The position numbers were made by a program, and so were the translations under genes. Source: Flavobacterium terrigena (lineage in GTDB: Bacteria; Bacteroidota; Bacteroidia; Flavobacteriales; Flavobacteriaceae). From it: 64,000 nt of DNA. The notes below the pieces were generated by a model, which searched no databases, had not been told where the DNA came from, and saw only the letters and a list, made by a program, of their open reading frames with translations. The stretch is from contig NZ_FNYA01000005.1 of NCBI RefSeq assembly GCF_900108955.1, forward strand, positions 1 to 64,000. Direction: 5' to 3'. Shown here piece after piece: positions 8,917 to 15,767 of this stretch. Each line of letters opens with the position of its first letter. Position 1 is the first letter of the stretch.

Positions 8917-10308
8917 ATGAATTTAAAAATTAAAATTTTGCTTTTCGGAATCTTAAATATCGGACTTTTTAGTTGCAGTTCCACTAAAAGAATTGACACG
9001 ATAAAACCGGAACCAACCGATAATGCACCAATTGTTTATAGCAACAAAACTTCCTTAATTTCCATGCCAATGGAAGTGAGTATGAAAGAAATCGAATACC
9101 ATTTAAATAAAAACTTAAAAGGTTTAATTTACAACGATTCCATTTTAAATGACGACAAAACCGAAATGAAAATTTGGAAGACATCCGATATTAAATTAGT
9201 TGAGAAAAATGGCGAAATTGTTTCTGTAATTCCATTAAAAATTTGGGCTAAGATTAAATACGGAACAGAGTTTATGGGTTTAAACGATACGAGGGAAATT
9301 AATTTAAACGGAACGATTACGTTAAACAGTAAAGCCAATTTTGCGAATTGGAAATTAAACACCACTTCTAAAATTGAAGATTTTGAATGGAGCGAAAGTC
9401 CAAGTATTCTAGTTTCAGGAAGAAATGTCCCGATTACTTACATTATCAATCCGACGCTATCAATTTTTAAAGGAAAAGTTGCTAAAATGATTGACGAAGC
9501 AATTAATAAAAGTTGTGATTTTAAAGAACAAGTTTTACAAGTTTTAGAAACGCTTTCTACTCCATTTATGGCTAATGAAGCTTATGAAACATGGTTTAAA
9601 TTAGTGCCAACCGAAATTTATAGCACGAATGCGGTTTTGAGTAATTCGAAAATTACCATGAATTTAGGCATGAAATGTCAGATGCAAACTTTAATCGGAC
9701 AGAAACCTAAAAACGGATTTGATAAAACTAAAATTGTTTCAAAAGCGGTAAGTAAAATCCCATCTGATTTTAACGCTTCTGTTGCAGCGGTTTCTACATA
9801 CGAAAGTGCAAGCCGAATTATGACGAAGAATTTTTTGGGTCAGGAATTTGGTTCTGGAAAAAGAAAAATCACCGTTCAGAAAGTCGATTTATGGTATAAA
9901 GATGGCAAAATGATTATTGCTTTAGACATGTTAGGTTCGGTAAACGGAACTATTTATTTAGCTGGAATTCCGAAATACAATTCGGAAACAAAAGAAATTT
10001 ATTTTGACGAGTTGGATTATGTTTTAAACACAAAAGGCATTTTGACAAGAACAGCCAATTGGTTGTTACAAGGTATGATTTTAAATAAAATTAAAGAAAG
10101 TTGTAAATATTCTATCAAGCCAAATTTAGATGACGGTAAGAAAAACATGTTGCCTTATTTGACGAATTATTCACCAATGAAAGGTGTTTTTGTAAACGGA
10201 AAATTGAACGATTTTGTATTTGAGAAAATGGAACTTACTGAAAAAGGAATTGTAGCGTTTATCACTTCTTCTGGAACGATGAAAATTACAATTGACGGAA
10301 TGGAATAA
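8917..10308 (+). CDS. DUF4403 family lipoprotein
   Basis: Function unknown. The 463-residue protein has a lipoprotein signal with cysteine after L-F-S (M-N-L-K-I-K-I-L-L-F-G-I-L-N-I-G-L-F-S-C), so it is expected to be lipid-anchored in the envelope. The rest is soluble and beta-rich; regions such as K-P-E-P-T-D-N-A-P-I-V-Y near the start and the W-K-L-N-T-T-S-K-I-E-D-F-x-W block agree with what I recall of DUF4403 proteins in Flavobacteriia, which are distantly related to lipid-binding SMP/BPI-like folds (inference). Monocistronic, divergent from tolC, followed by a strong bidirectional terminator. Confidence 0.75.
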   Translation: MNLKIKILLFGILNIGLFSCSSTKRIDTIKPEPTDNAPIVYSNKTSLISMPMEVSMKEIEYHLNKNLKGLIYNDSILNDDKTEMKIWKTSDIKLVEKNGEIVSVIPLKIWAKIKYGTEFMGLNDTREINLNGTITLNSKANFANWKLNTTSKIEDFEWSESPSILVSGRNVPITYIINPTLSIFKGKVAKMIDEAINKSCDFKEQVLQVLETLSTPFMANEAYETWFKLVPTEIYSTNAVLSNSKITMNLGMKCQMQTLIGQKPKNGFDKTKIVSKAVSKIPSDFNASVAAVSTYESASRIMTKNFLGQEFGSGKRKITVQKVDLWYKDGKMIIALDMLGSVNGTIYLAGIPKYNSETKEIYFDELDYVLNTKGILTRTANWLLQGMILNKIKESCKYSIKPNLDDGKKNMLPYLTNYSPMKGVFVNGKLNDFVFEKMELTEKGIVAFITSSGTMKITIDGME

Positions 10309-10343
10309 TCTTAGTAAAAAGTGAATAGTAGTTAGTGAATAGC

Positions 10344-10377
10344 AAAATCCCGTTCCGATAATTCGGAACGGGATTTT
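10344..10377. terminator. Bidirectional terminator between convergent genes
   Basis: Stem AAAATCCCGTTCCGA / TCGGAACGGGATTTT (15 bp, one G-T) with loop TAAT and T runs in both directions, placed between the DUF4403 gene and the minus-strand operon ending at 10379. Confidence 0.85.
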
Positions 10378-10378
10378 T

Positions 10379-10627
10379 TTATACTGTAGTAACTTTTTCT
10401 TTCTTCTTTTGTTTTAATCTATAAACGGCGTAAAAAACACCAGCAACTAAAATGTAAGGTATTGCCATTAAATAAACAATTCCGTCGTTTACACCTTCTG
10501 CAGCGGCTTTATTCGCTTCGTTTTGAAGCGAAGCACGACACATAGCGCATTGTCCAATTGAAGCAAAAGGCATAAGGTAAAAGGCAAAAGCTAAAACTAT
10601 AATTTTATTTGAAACTTTACTTAACAT
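10379..10627 (-). CDS. Small membrane protein of the oxidase assembly operon, CxxC
   Basis: An 82-residue protein of unknown role. It has an N-terminal hydrophobic segment (about 8-23), a G-Q-C-A-M-C-R-A-S motif at about 26-32 with a C-x-x-C pair just after that segment, and a second transmembrane helix at about 49-68, followed by a Lys-rich tail (R-L-K-Q-K-K-K-E-K). Its start overlaps the DUF420 stop by 11 bases, so it is probably translationally coupled to it. As the last gene of the SCO operon and with a cysteine pair, a role in copper or heme handling for the aa3 oxidase is plausible but unproven. Small proteins of this kind sit in the same place in other Bacteroidetes, to my recollection. 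Confidence 0.65.
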   Translation of the reverse strand: MLSKVSNKIIVLAFAFYLMPFASIGQCAMCRASLQNEANKAAAEGVNDGIVYLMAIPYILVAGVFYAVYRLKQKKKEKVTTV

Positions 10628-11198
10628 AATATGGAGAAATCATTACATATACTAAAACTCCTGTAATGGCTACATATAACCAAATAGGGAATGTAATTTT
10701 TGCTATTTTTTTGTGCTTATCAAATCGTTGTGATAAAGCTTTCACATAAGTAATTAACACTAATGGGATAATAATTACAGAAAGTGCAATGTGTGTAAAC
10801 AAGATAACTAAATAGCTAGATCTCGTATTCCCAACTGCCAATTTTTCTGTTTCTTCTAAAATTGAATTATGGTTAGCATCACCATACACAGCTGAAATAG
10901 ATGTCATATGATACGCAACATACATCACTAAAAAAGCTATTGAACAGGCAATTGCCGTTTTCATTAAGTTTTCGTGTAGTTTTCTTTTACCATTTTTAAT
11001 TGCTAAAACCGCTGCAACCAATAAAACTGCAGTAATTCCGTTTATAGTAGCATAAATTGGAGGCAAGAAATTTAATGGTTCTACATCATAACCTAACTTT
11101 CTTAAATTGACTCCAAACAAAGCGGCAACCGCTAATGGAATAATGATTGATACGGCTGTAATTAACTTATTGTATTTTGTTTCTATGTTGTTTTCCAT
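10617..11198 (-). CDS. DUF420 membrane protein, oxidase assembly (CtaM-like)
   Basis: A 193-residue integral membrane protein with five or so hydrophobic segments and conserved histidines in H-E-N-L-M-K, A-Y-H-M-T-S and T-H-I-A-L-S. This matches DUF420; a family member, CtaM of Firmicutes, is needed to make active heme-A oxidase. The ATG at 11198 (M-E-N-N-I-E-T-K-Y) is preferred over the upstream in-frame codon at 11246, since the extra stretch reads through a dispersed intergenic repeat. Transcribed with SCO upstream; overlaps the next small gene by 11 bases. Confidence 0.8.
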   Translation of the reverse strand: MENNIETKYNKLITAVSIIIPLAVAALFGVNLRKLGYDVEPLNFLPPIYATINGITAVLLVAAVLAIKNGKRKLHENLMKTAIACSIAFLVMYVAYHMTSISAVYGDANHNSILEETEKLAVGNTRSSYLVILFTHIALSVIIIPLVLITYVKALSQRFDKHKKIAKITFPIWLYVAITGVLVYVMISPYYVK

Positions 11199-11268
11199 TT
11201 TAATAATTGTTTTTTTGGGCACGCAGATAAAACGGATGCTTCGCATCGCGGATTAAACTGATTTAAAT
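11199..11268. repeat. Intergenic dispersed-repeat fragment (ACGCAGAT...GGATTAAACTGATTT)
   Basis: Between SCO and DUF420 lies GCACGCAGATAAAACGGATG, followed by GCTTCGCATCGCGGATTAAA. This is more GC-rich than its surroundings and of the ACGCAGATTAAACGGATT type that I recall as scattered through flavobacterial intergenic DNA. Only one copy is seen here, so its status as a repeat rests on recollection. Confidence 0.35.
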
Positions 11269-11898
11269 TTATTCTTCTAATAATAATTTGATATCTTCTT
11301 TGATGGCGTCAATACCTGATTGTTCTAAACCATCATAATATAAAATTGGATTGCCAAATTTGTCTTTTCTACAACGGATATTCCCTTCTTTATCCACTAA
11401 AGCGAATAAACCTGAATGTTCAAATCCGCCTTGAACCTTATCATTTTTTCCTGCAAATATATTAAATCCTTTGTTGGCTAAATTCATAATATATTCGTAA
11501 TCACCAGTTAGGAAATGCCAATTAGAATGTTTTACACCTAATTTTTTCGCGTGTTCTTTTAATGCGTCTGATGTGTCGTTTTCTGGATCAATAGTTATAG
11601 AAGCAATTCCGAAATTTAAATCGCCATAAAACTCTTCTTGTAGTTGCAACATGTTTTGATTCATTCTCGGACAAATAGTTGGGCAAGATGAAAAGAAAAA
11701 CTCTACCACATATACTTTTCCTTCGTAGGTTTTGTTCGATATTTTTTTACCATTTTGATCTGTCAATTCAAACGAAGGCACTTTTTTATCTAGGTTCACT
11801 AGACCATTATCTTTGAATTTTTCGGTTAACTCTTTCACTGTCCAGATTCCGAACAATAAAATAATAAATGATATTCCGATGTATGAGTTTTTTTTCAT
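11269..11898 (-). CDS. SCO1/SenC-family copper chaperone for the CuA site
   Basis: Inserts copper into subunit II of cytochrome oxidase, or keeps its CuA cysteines reduced. The 209-residue protein has an N-terminal membrane anchor (about 6-20) and a thioredoxin-like domain facing the periplasm. The signature C-P-T-I-C-P at about 72-77 gives the copper-binding cysteine pair (C-x-x-x-C), and the third ligand is the histidine in G-G-F-E-H-S-G-L-F. It follows the cysteine-less SCO-like gene and precedes DUF420 in one minus-strand operon. Confidence 0.9.
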   Translation of the reverse strand: MKKNSYIGISFIILLFGIWTVKELTEKFKDNGLVNLDKKVPSFELTDQNGKKISNKTYEGKVYVVEFFFSSCPTICPRMNQNMLQLQEEFYGDLNFGIASITIDPENDTSDALKEHAKKLGVKHSNWHFLTGDYEYIMNLANKGFNIFAGKNDKVQGGFEHSGLFALVDKEGNIRCRKDKFGNPILYYDGLEQSGIDAIKEDIKLLLEE

Positions 11899-11946
11899 TA
11901 TATATTTTGTTTTACACTTAACTGAATACTAAAAACTGCTAACTTA

Positions 11947-12642
11947 TTACTTCTTCTTAATTACTTCTTGTTCAATTTTATCCCTGAATTCATCTTTACG
12001 TTTGTTCTTTTTTAAAGCTAAACGGTATTCACGAAGTAGAATTTTTACATCATCCGACATTTCGTTGTGTAATTCGGCAGCAGAAATGGTATTGTAACAT
12101 TCTCTGTATTCTACTTTCCCTTTGATTTTTTGACCTTTTCGTCCACGTACACTTTTTTCTTTATCAATAATGTACACGAAAGAAGTTCCTGATTTATCGT
12201 TTAAAGTATTTTTAAAATGGAAAGAATTAAAATAGGTTACGATGTCTTCCGGTTTTCCGAAAAGGAAATGCCAGTTTTTTAGGTCGTTAGACAATCTCCT
12301 GAACTCTAACATGATGGCTTTGATTTTTTCTTGATTTCCATCAGGTAAAATCATTACCATTTGAAAATCTTTGAAACCGCCGTATTTATTGTAAATTTTC
12401 TGATTCAAGTTGAATAAATTCGCTTTCACTTCTTCGATATCACTTCCAGGAAAGCCTAAAACCGTAATATTTTTATCTAAAGTAATTTTCTCATTGTTTA
12501 ATGAAACGAATTGACTTGGAATATCAGAGTGGTTTTTTGAAATAATCGGTAGAAAAAGTGAGTTATGAGATGCGGTTGCGAAAAACATATAAGCCACTAT
12601 AGGCAAGATGAATAGGACTGATAATACTAAATATTTTTTCAC
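11947..12642 (-). CDS. SCO-like thioredoxin-fold protein without copper-binding cysteines
   Basis: A 231-residue protein with an N-terminal membrane anchor (M-K-K-Y-L-V-L-S-V-L-F-I-L-P-I-V-A-Y-M-F-F) and a SCO/peroxiredoxin-like fold: V-L-G-F-P-G-S-D at the position of the SCO active site, N-W-H-F-L-F-G matching N-W-H-F-L-T-G of the neighbouring SCO, then F-V-Y-I-I-D-K-E. The C-x-x-x-C pair is absent, so it cannot bind copper as SCO does. The C-terminus is a long Lys/Arg/Glu-rich helix. The first codon is taken as GTG at 12642, because the upstream in-frame TTG at 12669 lies inside the -7 promoter box. First gene of the SCO operon; perhaps a scaffold or regulator of SCO (inference). Confidence 0.72.
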   Translation of the reverse strand: MKKYLVLSVLFILPIVAYMFFATASHNSLFLPIISKNHSDIPSQFVSLNNEKITLDKNITVLGFPGSDIEEVKANLFNLNQKIYNKYGGFKDFQMVMILPDGNQEKIKAIMLEFRRLSNDLKNWHFLFGKPEDIVTYFNSFHFKNTLNDKSGTSFVYIIDKEKSVRGRKGQKIKGKVEYRECYNTISAAELHNEMSDDVKILLREYRLALKKNKRKDEFRDKIEQEVIKKK

Positions 12643-12666
12643 TATGATAAGATTAAATTTCGAAAA

Positions 12667-12674
12667 CAAAGGTA
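12667..12674 (-). promoter_or_regulatory. -7 box (TACCTTTG) of the SCO operon
   Basis: Reverse complement reads TACCTTTG, a match to TAnnTTTG, 24 bases before the GTG at 12642. Its T is part of the T run of the terminator immediately upstream, so terminator and promoter share sequence. Confidence 0.65.
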
Positions 12675-12680
12675 AAAAAA

Positions 12681-12702
12681 AATCCCGACGTTAGTCGGGA
12701 TT
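12681..12702 (-). terminator. Terminator of the ctaB/subunit III/IV operon
   Basis: On the minus strand AATCCCGAC-TAAC-GTCGGGATT, a 9-bp stem with 4-base loop, is followed directly by a run of Ts. It lies 18 bases after the subunit IV stop and separates two cytochrome oxidase operons. Confidence 0.85.
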
Positions 12703-12719
12703 GATTTATATAAATTTTG

Positions 12720-13070
12720 TTAAAAAATCCATGTATAATAAGAGTTATTAAACACTTCAAAAATATAGTCAGCTTCTACTAAAACGATGAAGCATAAGTA
12801 TAAAATTAAGAATACTAATGGAGCAACAATAGACCAGCGTAAACTTTTCTTTTCACCTTCTAAGTGCATAAATGCCCACATAATGTAGTATGCCTTAATA
12901 ACTGTTAAGATGATGAATATCCAGTTAAGGAAACTCATACTTAATAATGTTTCTTTAAATAAGAAGTCTGGTTTAGTAATACCTAAATAAACCTCAACTG
13001 TTGTTATGATAGATAAGATTCCGAAAACCGTCCAGATTCTTTTCATGTTAGATTCATGTGCGTGTGCCAT
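12720..13070 (-). CDS. Cytochrome c oxidase subunit IV (prokaryotic type)
   Basis: Small accessory subunit of the aa3 oxidase. The 116 residues contain three transmembrane helices (about 10-28, 42-62, 76-98) and match the prokaryotic COX4 family layout, with V-E-V-Y-L-G-I near the first helix and M-W-A-F-M-H-L-E before the third. The N-terminus is His-bearing (M-A-H-A-H-E-S). It is the last gene of the ctaB operon and is followed by a terminator. Confidence 0.87.
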   Translation of the reverse strand: MAHAHESNMKRIWTVFGILSIITTVEVYLGITKPDFLFKETLLSMSFLNWIFIILTVIKAYYIMWAFMHLEGEKKSLRWSIVAPLVFLILYLCFIVLVEADYIFEVFNNSYYTWIF

Positions 13071-13092
13071 AATATTTTCTTTTTACTAAAAA

Positions 13093-14073
13093 TTAAACTA
13101 AATAGAAGAATGTAAATACAAACACCCATACTAAATCGACAAAGTGCCAATATAAACCAACTTTCTCAATCATTTCATAACTTTTTCTTCTTTCGTAAGT
13201 ACCTAATAATACATTAAAGAAAACTAAGATATTAAGCATTACTCCTGAGAATACGTGGAATCCGTGGAATCCAGTAATAAAGAAGAAGAAATCTGCAAAT
13301 AATTTATGACCGTATTCGTTTCTAATTAAACTTGCACCTTCTACAACAAGAACACCATCGTTTAATTTTTTAACAGACTCTTCACGAGAAAGAACTGTTT
13401 TTTCTTTGTCTTTGATAAACTCTGTTCTTACTAAAACTTCAGGATGTGCTGCAAAACCAGCTTTTACTTCTTCAATTGAATAAGTAGGAATAGAAGACTC
13501 TTCCATGAACCAAACACCTTTGTCTCTAGTTAATTGCTCTCTTACTTCTGGTAAAGTTGCCGCAAATTCTTCTAATTTCACTCTTGCATATCCGTTCTTT
13601 TGAGTTTTATCTACTTTTACGAATTGTAAAATAGATCCTCCAGCAGTTTCAACAGCTCCATACTCACCTTTGATAAAGTTTTTCCATTCCCAAGCTTGTG
13701 AACCTAAGAACATAAAACCACCAACGATGGTAAGCAACATGTATACAGCTACTTTTGATTTTTGCAATTTGTGCCCAGCATCAACAGCGATAACCATTGT
13801 TACTGATGAAAAGATAAGGATAAACGTCATCAATGCCACATAGTACATTGGTGCGTTTACACCATGTAAGAATGGAAAGTGGGTAAATACCTCATCGGCA
13901 ATTGGCCAAGTTTCGATAAATTTAAATCTAGAAAATCCGTAAGCAGCGATAAAACCTGAAAAGGTTAAAGCATCTGATACGATGAAGAACCACATCATCA
14001 TTTTACCGTAAGTGGCTCCCATTGGTCCTGGACCTCCGTCTAAAGCGTGTTCATTATTAACCGTAGCGCTCAT
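13093..14073 (-). CDS. Cytochrome c oxidase subunit III with large soluble insertion
   Basis: Integral membrane subunit of the aa3 oxidase. The 326 residues carry the subunit III helices, with F-I-V-S-D-A-L-T-F-S-G-F near the start and the hallmark F-F-F-I-T-G-F-H-G-F-H-V-F-S-G-V and Y-W-H-F-V-D-L-V-W-V-F-V-F near the end. Between helices, roughly residues 135-255 form a charged, soluble insertion (K-L-E-E-F-A-A-T-L-P, E-V-K-A-G-F-A-A-H-P, E-E-S-V-K-K-L-N-D-G) not present in ordinary subunit III, which is about 190-270 residues. It is paired with a second, short subunit III gene directly upstream. Confidence 0.9.
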   Translation of the reverse strand: MSATVNNEHALDGGPGPMGATYGKMMMWFFIVSDALTFSGFIAAYGFSRFKFIETWPIADEVFTHFPFLHGVNAPMYYVALMTFILIFSSVTMVIAVDAGHKLQKSKVAVYMLLTIVGGFMFLGSQAWEWKNFIKGEYGAVETAGGSILQFVKVDKTQKNGYARVKLEEFAATLPEVREQLTRDKGVWFMEESSIPTYSIEEVKAGFAAHPEVLVRTEFIKDKEKTVLSREESVKKLNDGVLVVEGASLIRNEYGHKLFADFFFFITGFHGFHVFSGVMLNILVFFNVLLGTYERRKSYEMIEKVGLYWHFVDLVWVFVFTFFYLV

Positions 14074-14117
14074 AAAATAGTTATTGTTAAAAAGTTCCCA
14101 AATTTATTGATTTTTTT

Positions 14118-14702
14118 CTATTTGAAAAAATAGAAAAATAAAAACAAGTAAACCCAAATAAAATCCATAAAGTGCCAATACATGCCACTTAGCTCAATAC
14201 CAAGGCATTGCGAGGAATTGTATTTTTGTTTATAATGATTATAAATTACATAAATCAACGAAATCATACCTCCAAACAGGTGAGCAACGTGCACAAACAC
14301 GAAAGCATACAAAAAAGAGACCGTAACTTTACTTGAAGAACCGAAAGGAACTAACCCTTGATTGAACAATAAATCGAACCCTTTGAATTGAAGATAGACA
14401 AACGTTAAACCCAAACCTAAAGTAATTAACAAATATACTGTAGTTAAGGATTGATTATTTGCTTTTATTGCTTTTTTTGCTAAAAAGAAAGTAATACTAC
14501 TTACTATTAAAACAATTGTACTGTATGTAAAAGTATCAGGGATAGCTAAATCTTTTAACCAATCTGGGCGTTGTTTACTTACTACGAACGCACTTGTTAA
14601 TCCTGCAAAAATCATAATAATACTAATCATACCGAAGTATAACAACATTTTATATGTTTTTGATTTTTTATCGTAAGCTTCTTGTATTGAAATGCTTTCC
14701 AT
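14118..14702 (-). CDS. Cytochrome c oxidase subunit III (short paralog)
   Basis: A 194-residue, five-helix subunit III homologue, of the compact type. It has the late signature F-V-H-V-A-H-L-F-G-G and Y-W-H-F-M-D-F-I-W-V-Y-L-F. Two adjacent subunit III genes are usual in Bacteroidetes aa3 loci; whether both occupy the same complex or one replaces another subunit is not deducible here. Lies between ctaB and the longer subunit III. Confidence 0.9.
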   Translation of the reverse strand: MESISIQEAYDKKSKTYKMLLYFGMISIIMIFAGLTSAFVVSKQRPDWLKDLAIPDTFTYSTIVLIVSSITFFLAKKAIKANNQSLTTVYLLITLGLGLTFVYLQFKGFDLLFNQGLVPFGSSSKVTVSFLYAFVFVHVAHLFGGMISLIYVIYNHYKQKYNSSQCLGIELSGMYWHFMDFIWVYLFLFFYFFK

Positions 14703-14729
14703 TTTTTAATTTATTTATATTCTATGTGT

Positions 14730-15623
14730 TTATACAAATTTATCAATCACATAAACAATTTGCAGCAAAGTTATGTAAGTTACGCTAACTAACATCAATC
14801 TTTTAGCAGTTTTTGCATCCATGTTTTTATAAAGCTGAACAGCGTGATACATCATCCAACAACCTAATGCGAAAACTATCACTGCTCCAACCACTGATAA
14901 TTGCAATTTTCCTGTAAAACCAAAAGCTGGCAATACCGAAGCTACAATTAACCAAAAGGTGTATAATATGGTTTGAATAGCGGTTTTCTTGTCGCGTTTA
15001 CCTGTTGGCAACATAAAGAAACCTGCTTTTTCATAATCTTCAAATAAAAACCAACCGATTGCCCAAAAGTGAGGAAACTGCCAGAAAAACTGAATTAAAA
15101 ATAACGTTCCCGCTTCAATACCAAAACTTCCTGTAGCAGCTACCCAACCTAACATAAAAGGAATGGCACCTGGAAAAGCTCCAACAAAAACTGATAATGG
15201 TGTTAATGTTTTTAATGGCGTGTACAAACTTACATACATAAATATGGAAATCGCACCAAACATAGCAGTTTTTGGGTTGATGGTATATAAAACGACTAAT
15301 CCTATAAAAGTTAAAACAAAACCAAGAGTTAAAGCTTTGTTGACCGACATTCTACCAGATGGCACAGGACGGTTTTTAGTTCGATCCATTTTCGCATCTA
15401 AATCTTTTTCAATAACCTGATTGAAAATATTTGAGGCACCTACCATACAATACCCACCAACGGCTAGTAACAAAAGTGTGGTAATACTAAAAGGATGAGA
15501 TTCTGAAAAACCCAATAAATAACCAACAATAGAAGAAAAAACCACGCTTATAGCTAAGCCTGCTTTGGTAATTTCTTTAAAATCTAAAAAGATTGATTTT
15601 AGGGTTATGGTATTTGTTTCCAA
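14730..15623 (-). CDS. ctaB: Protoheme IX farnesyltransferase (heme O synthase)
   Basis: Adds a farnesyl group to heme b to make heme O, the precursor of heme A in the aa3 oxidase. About 297 residues with nine predicted transmembrane helices. The prenyltransferase motif N-x-x-x-D-x-x-x-D is seen in N-I-F-N-Q-V-I-E-K-D-L-D-A-K-M-D-R-T, followed by R-P-x-P-S-G-R-M-S, and a later Y-E-K-A-G-F-F-M-L-P matches the second Asp-rich loop region. The start is uncertain: an in-frame TTG at 15647 lies inside the -7 box, so TTG at 15623 (then E-T-N-T-I-T-L-K-S-I-F-L-D-F) is preferred. First gene of the ctaB-subunit III-subunit III-subunit IV operon. Confidence 0.88.
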   Translation of the reverse strand: METNTITLKSIFLDFKEITKAGLAISVVFSSIVGYLLGFSESHPFSITTLLLLAVGGYCMVGASNIFNQVIEKDLDAKMDRTKNRPVPSGRMSVNKALTLGFVLTFIGLVVLYTINPKTAMFGAISIFMYVSLYTPLKTLTPLSVFVGAFPGAIPFMLGWVAATGSFGIEAGTLFLIQFFWQFPHFWAIGWFLFEDYEKAGFFMLPTGKRDKKTAIQTILYTFWLIVASVLPAFGFTGKLQLSVVGAVIVFALGCWMMYHAVQLYKNMDAKTAKRLMLVSVTYITLLQIVYVIDKFV

Positions 15624-15644
15624 AAGTGAATTTTTAATCGAGGG

Positions 15645-15652
15645 CAAAGATA
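15645..15652 (-). promoter_or_regulatory. -7 box (TATCTTTG) of the ctaB operon
   Basis: Reverse complement is TATCTTTG, an exact TAnnTTTG match. It covers the TTG at 15647 that would otherwise be the first possible start. Confidence 0.6.
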
Positions 15653-15701
15653 GTAAGAAGATGTGAGTTTTGTATACTGAGTTTTATTTTTTTTAATTAA
15701 T

Positions 15702-15735
15702 AACCCTCTTAGGATTCAAAACCCTAAGAGGATTA
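15702..15735. repeat. Hairpin repeat copy 1 (CCCTCTTAGG type)
   Basis: AACCCTCTTAGGATT, then a short loop and AACCCTAAGAGGATT, an imperfect palindrome between the S8 peptidase stop and ctaB. It is one of four related intergenic hairpins in the window (others at 17543, 20488 and 57063). It can act as a terminator for the peptidase gene. Confidence 0.75.
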
Positions 15736-15767
15736 TTAATAACTCTATTATCGTGCAAATTCTTTCT

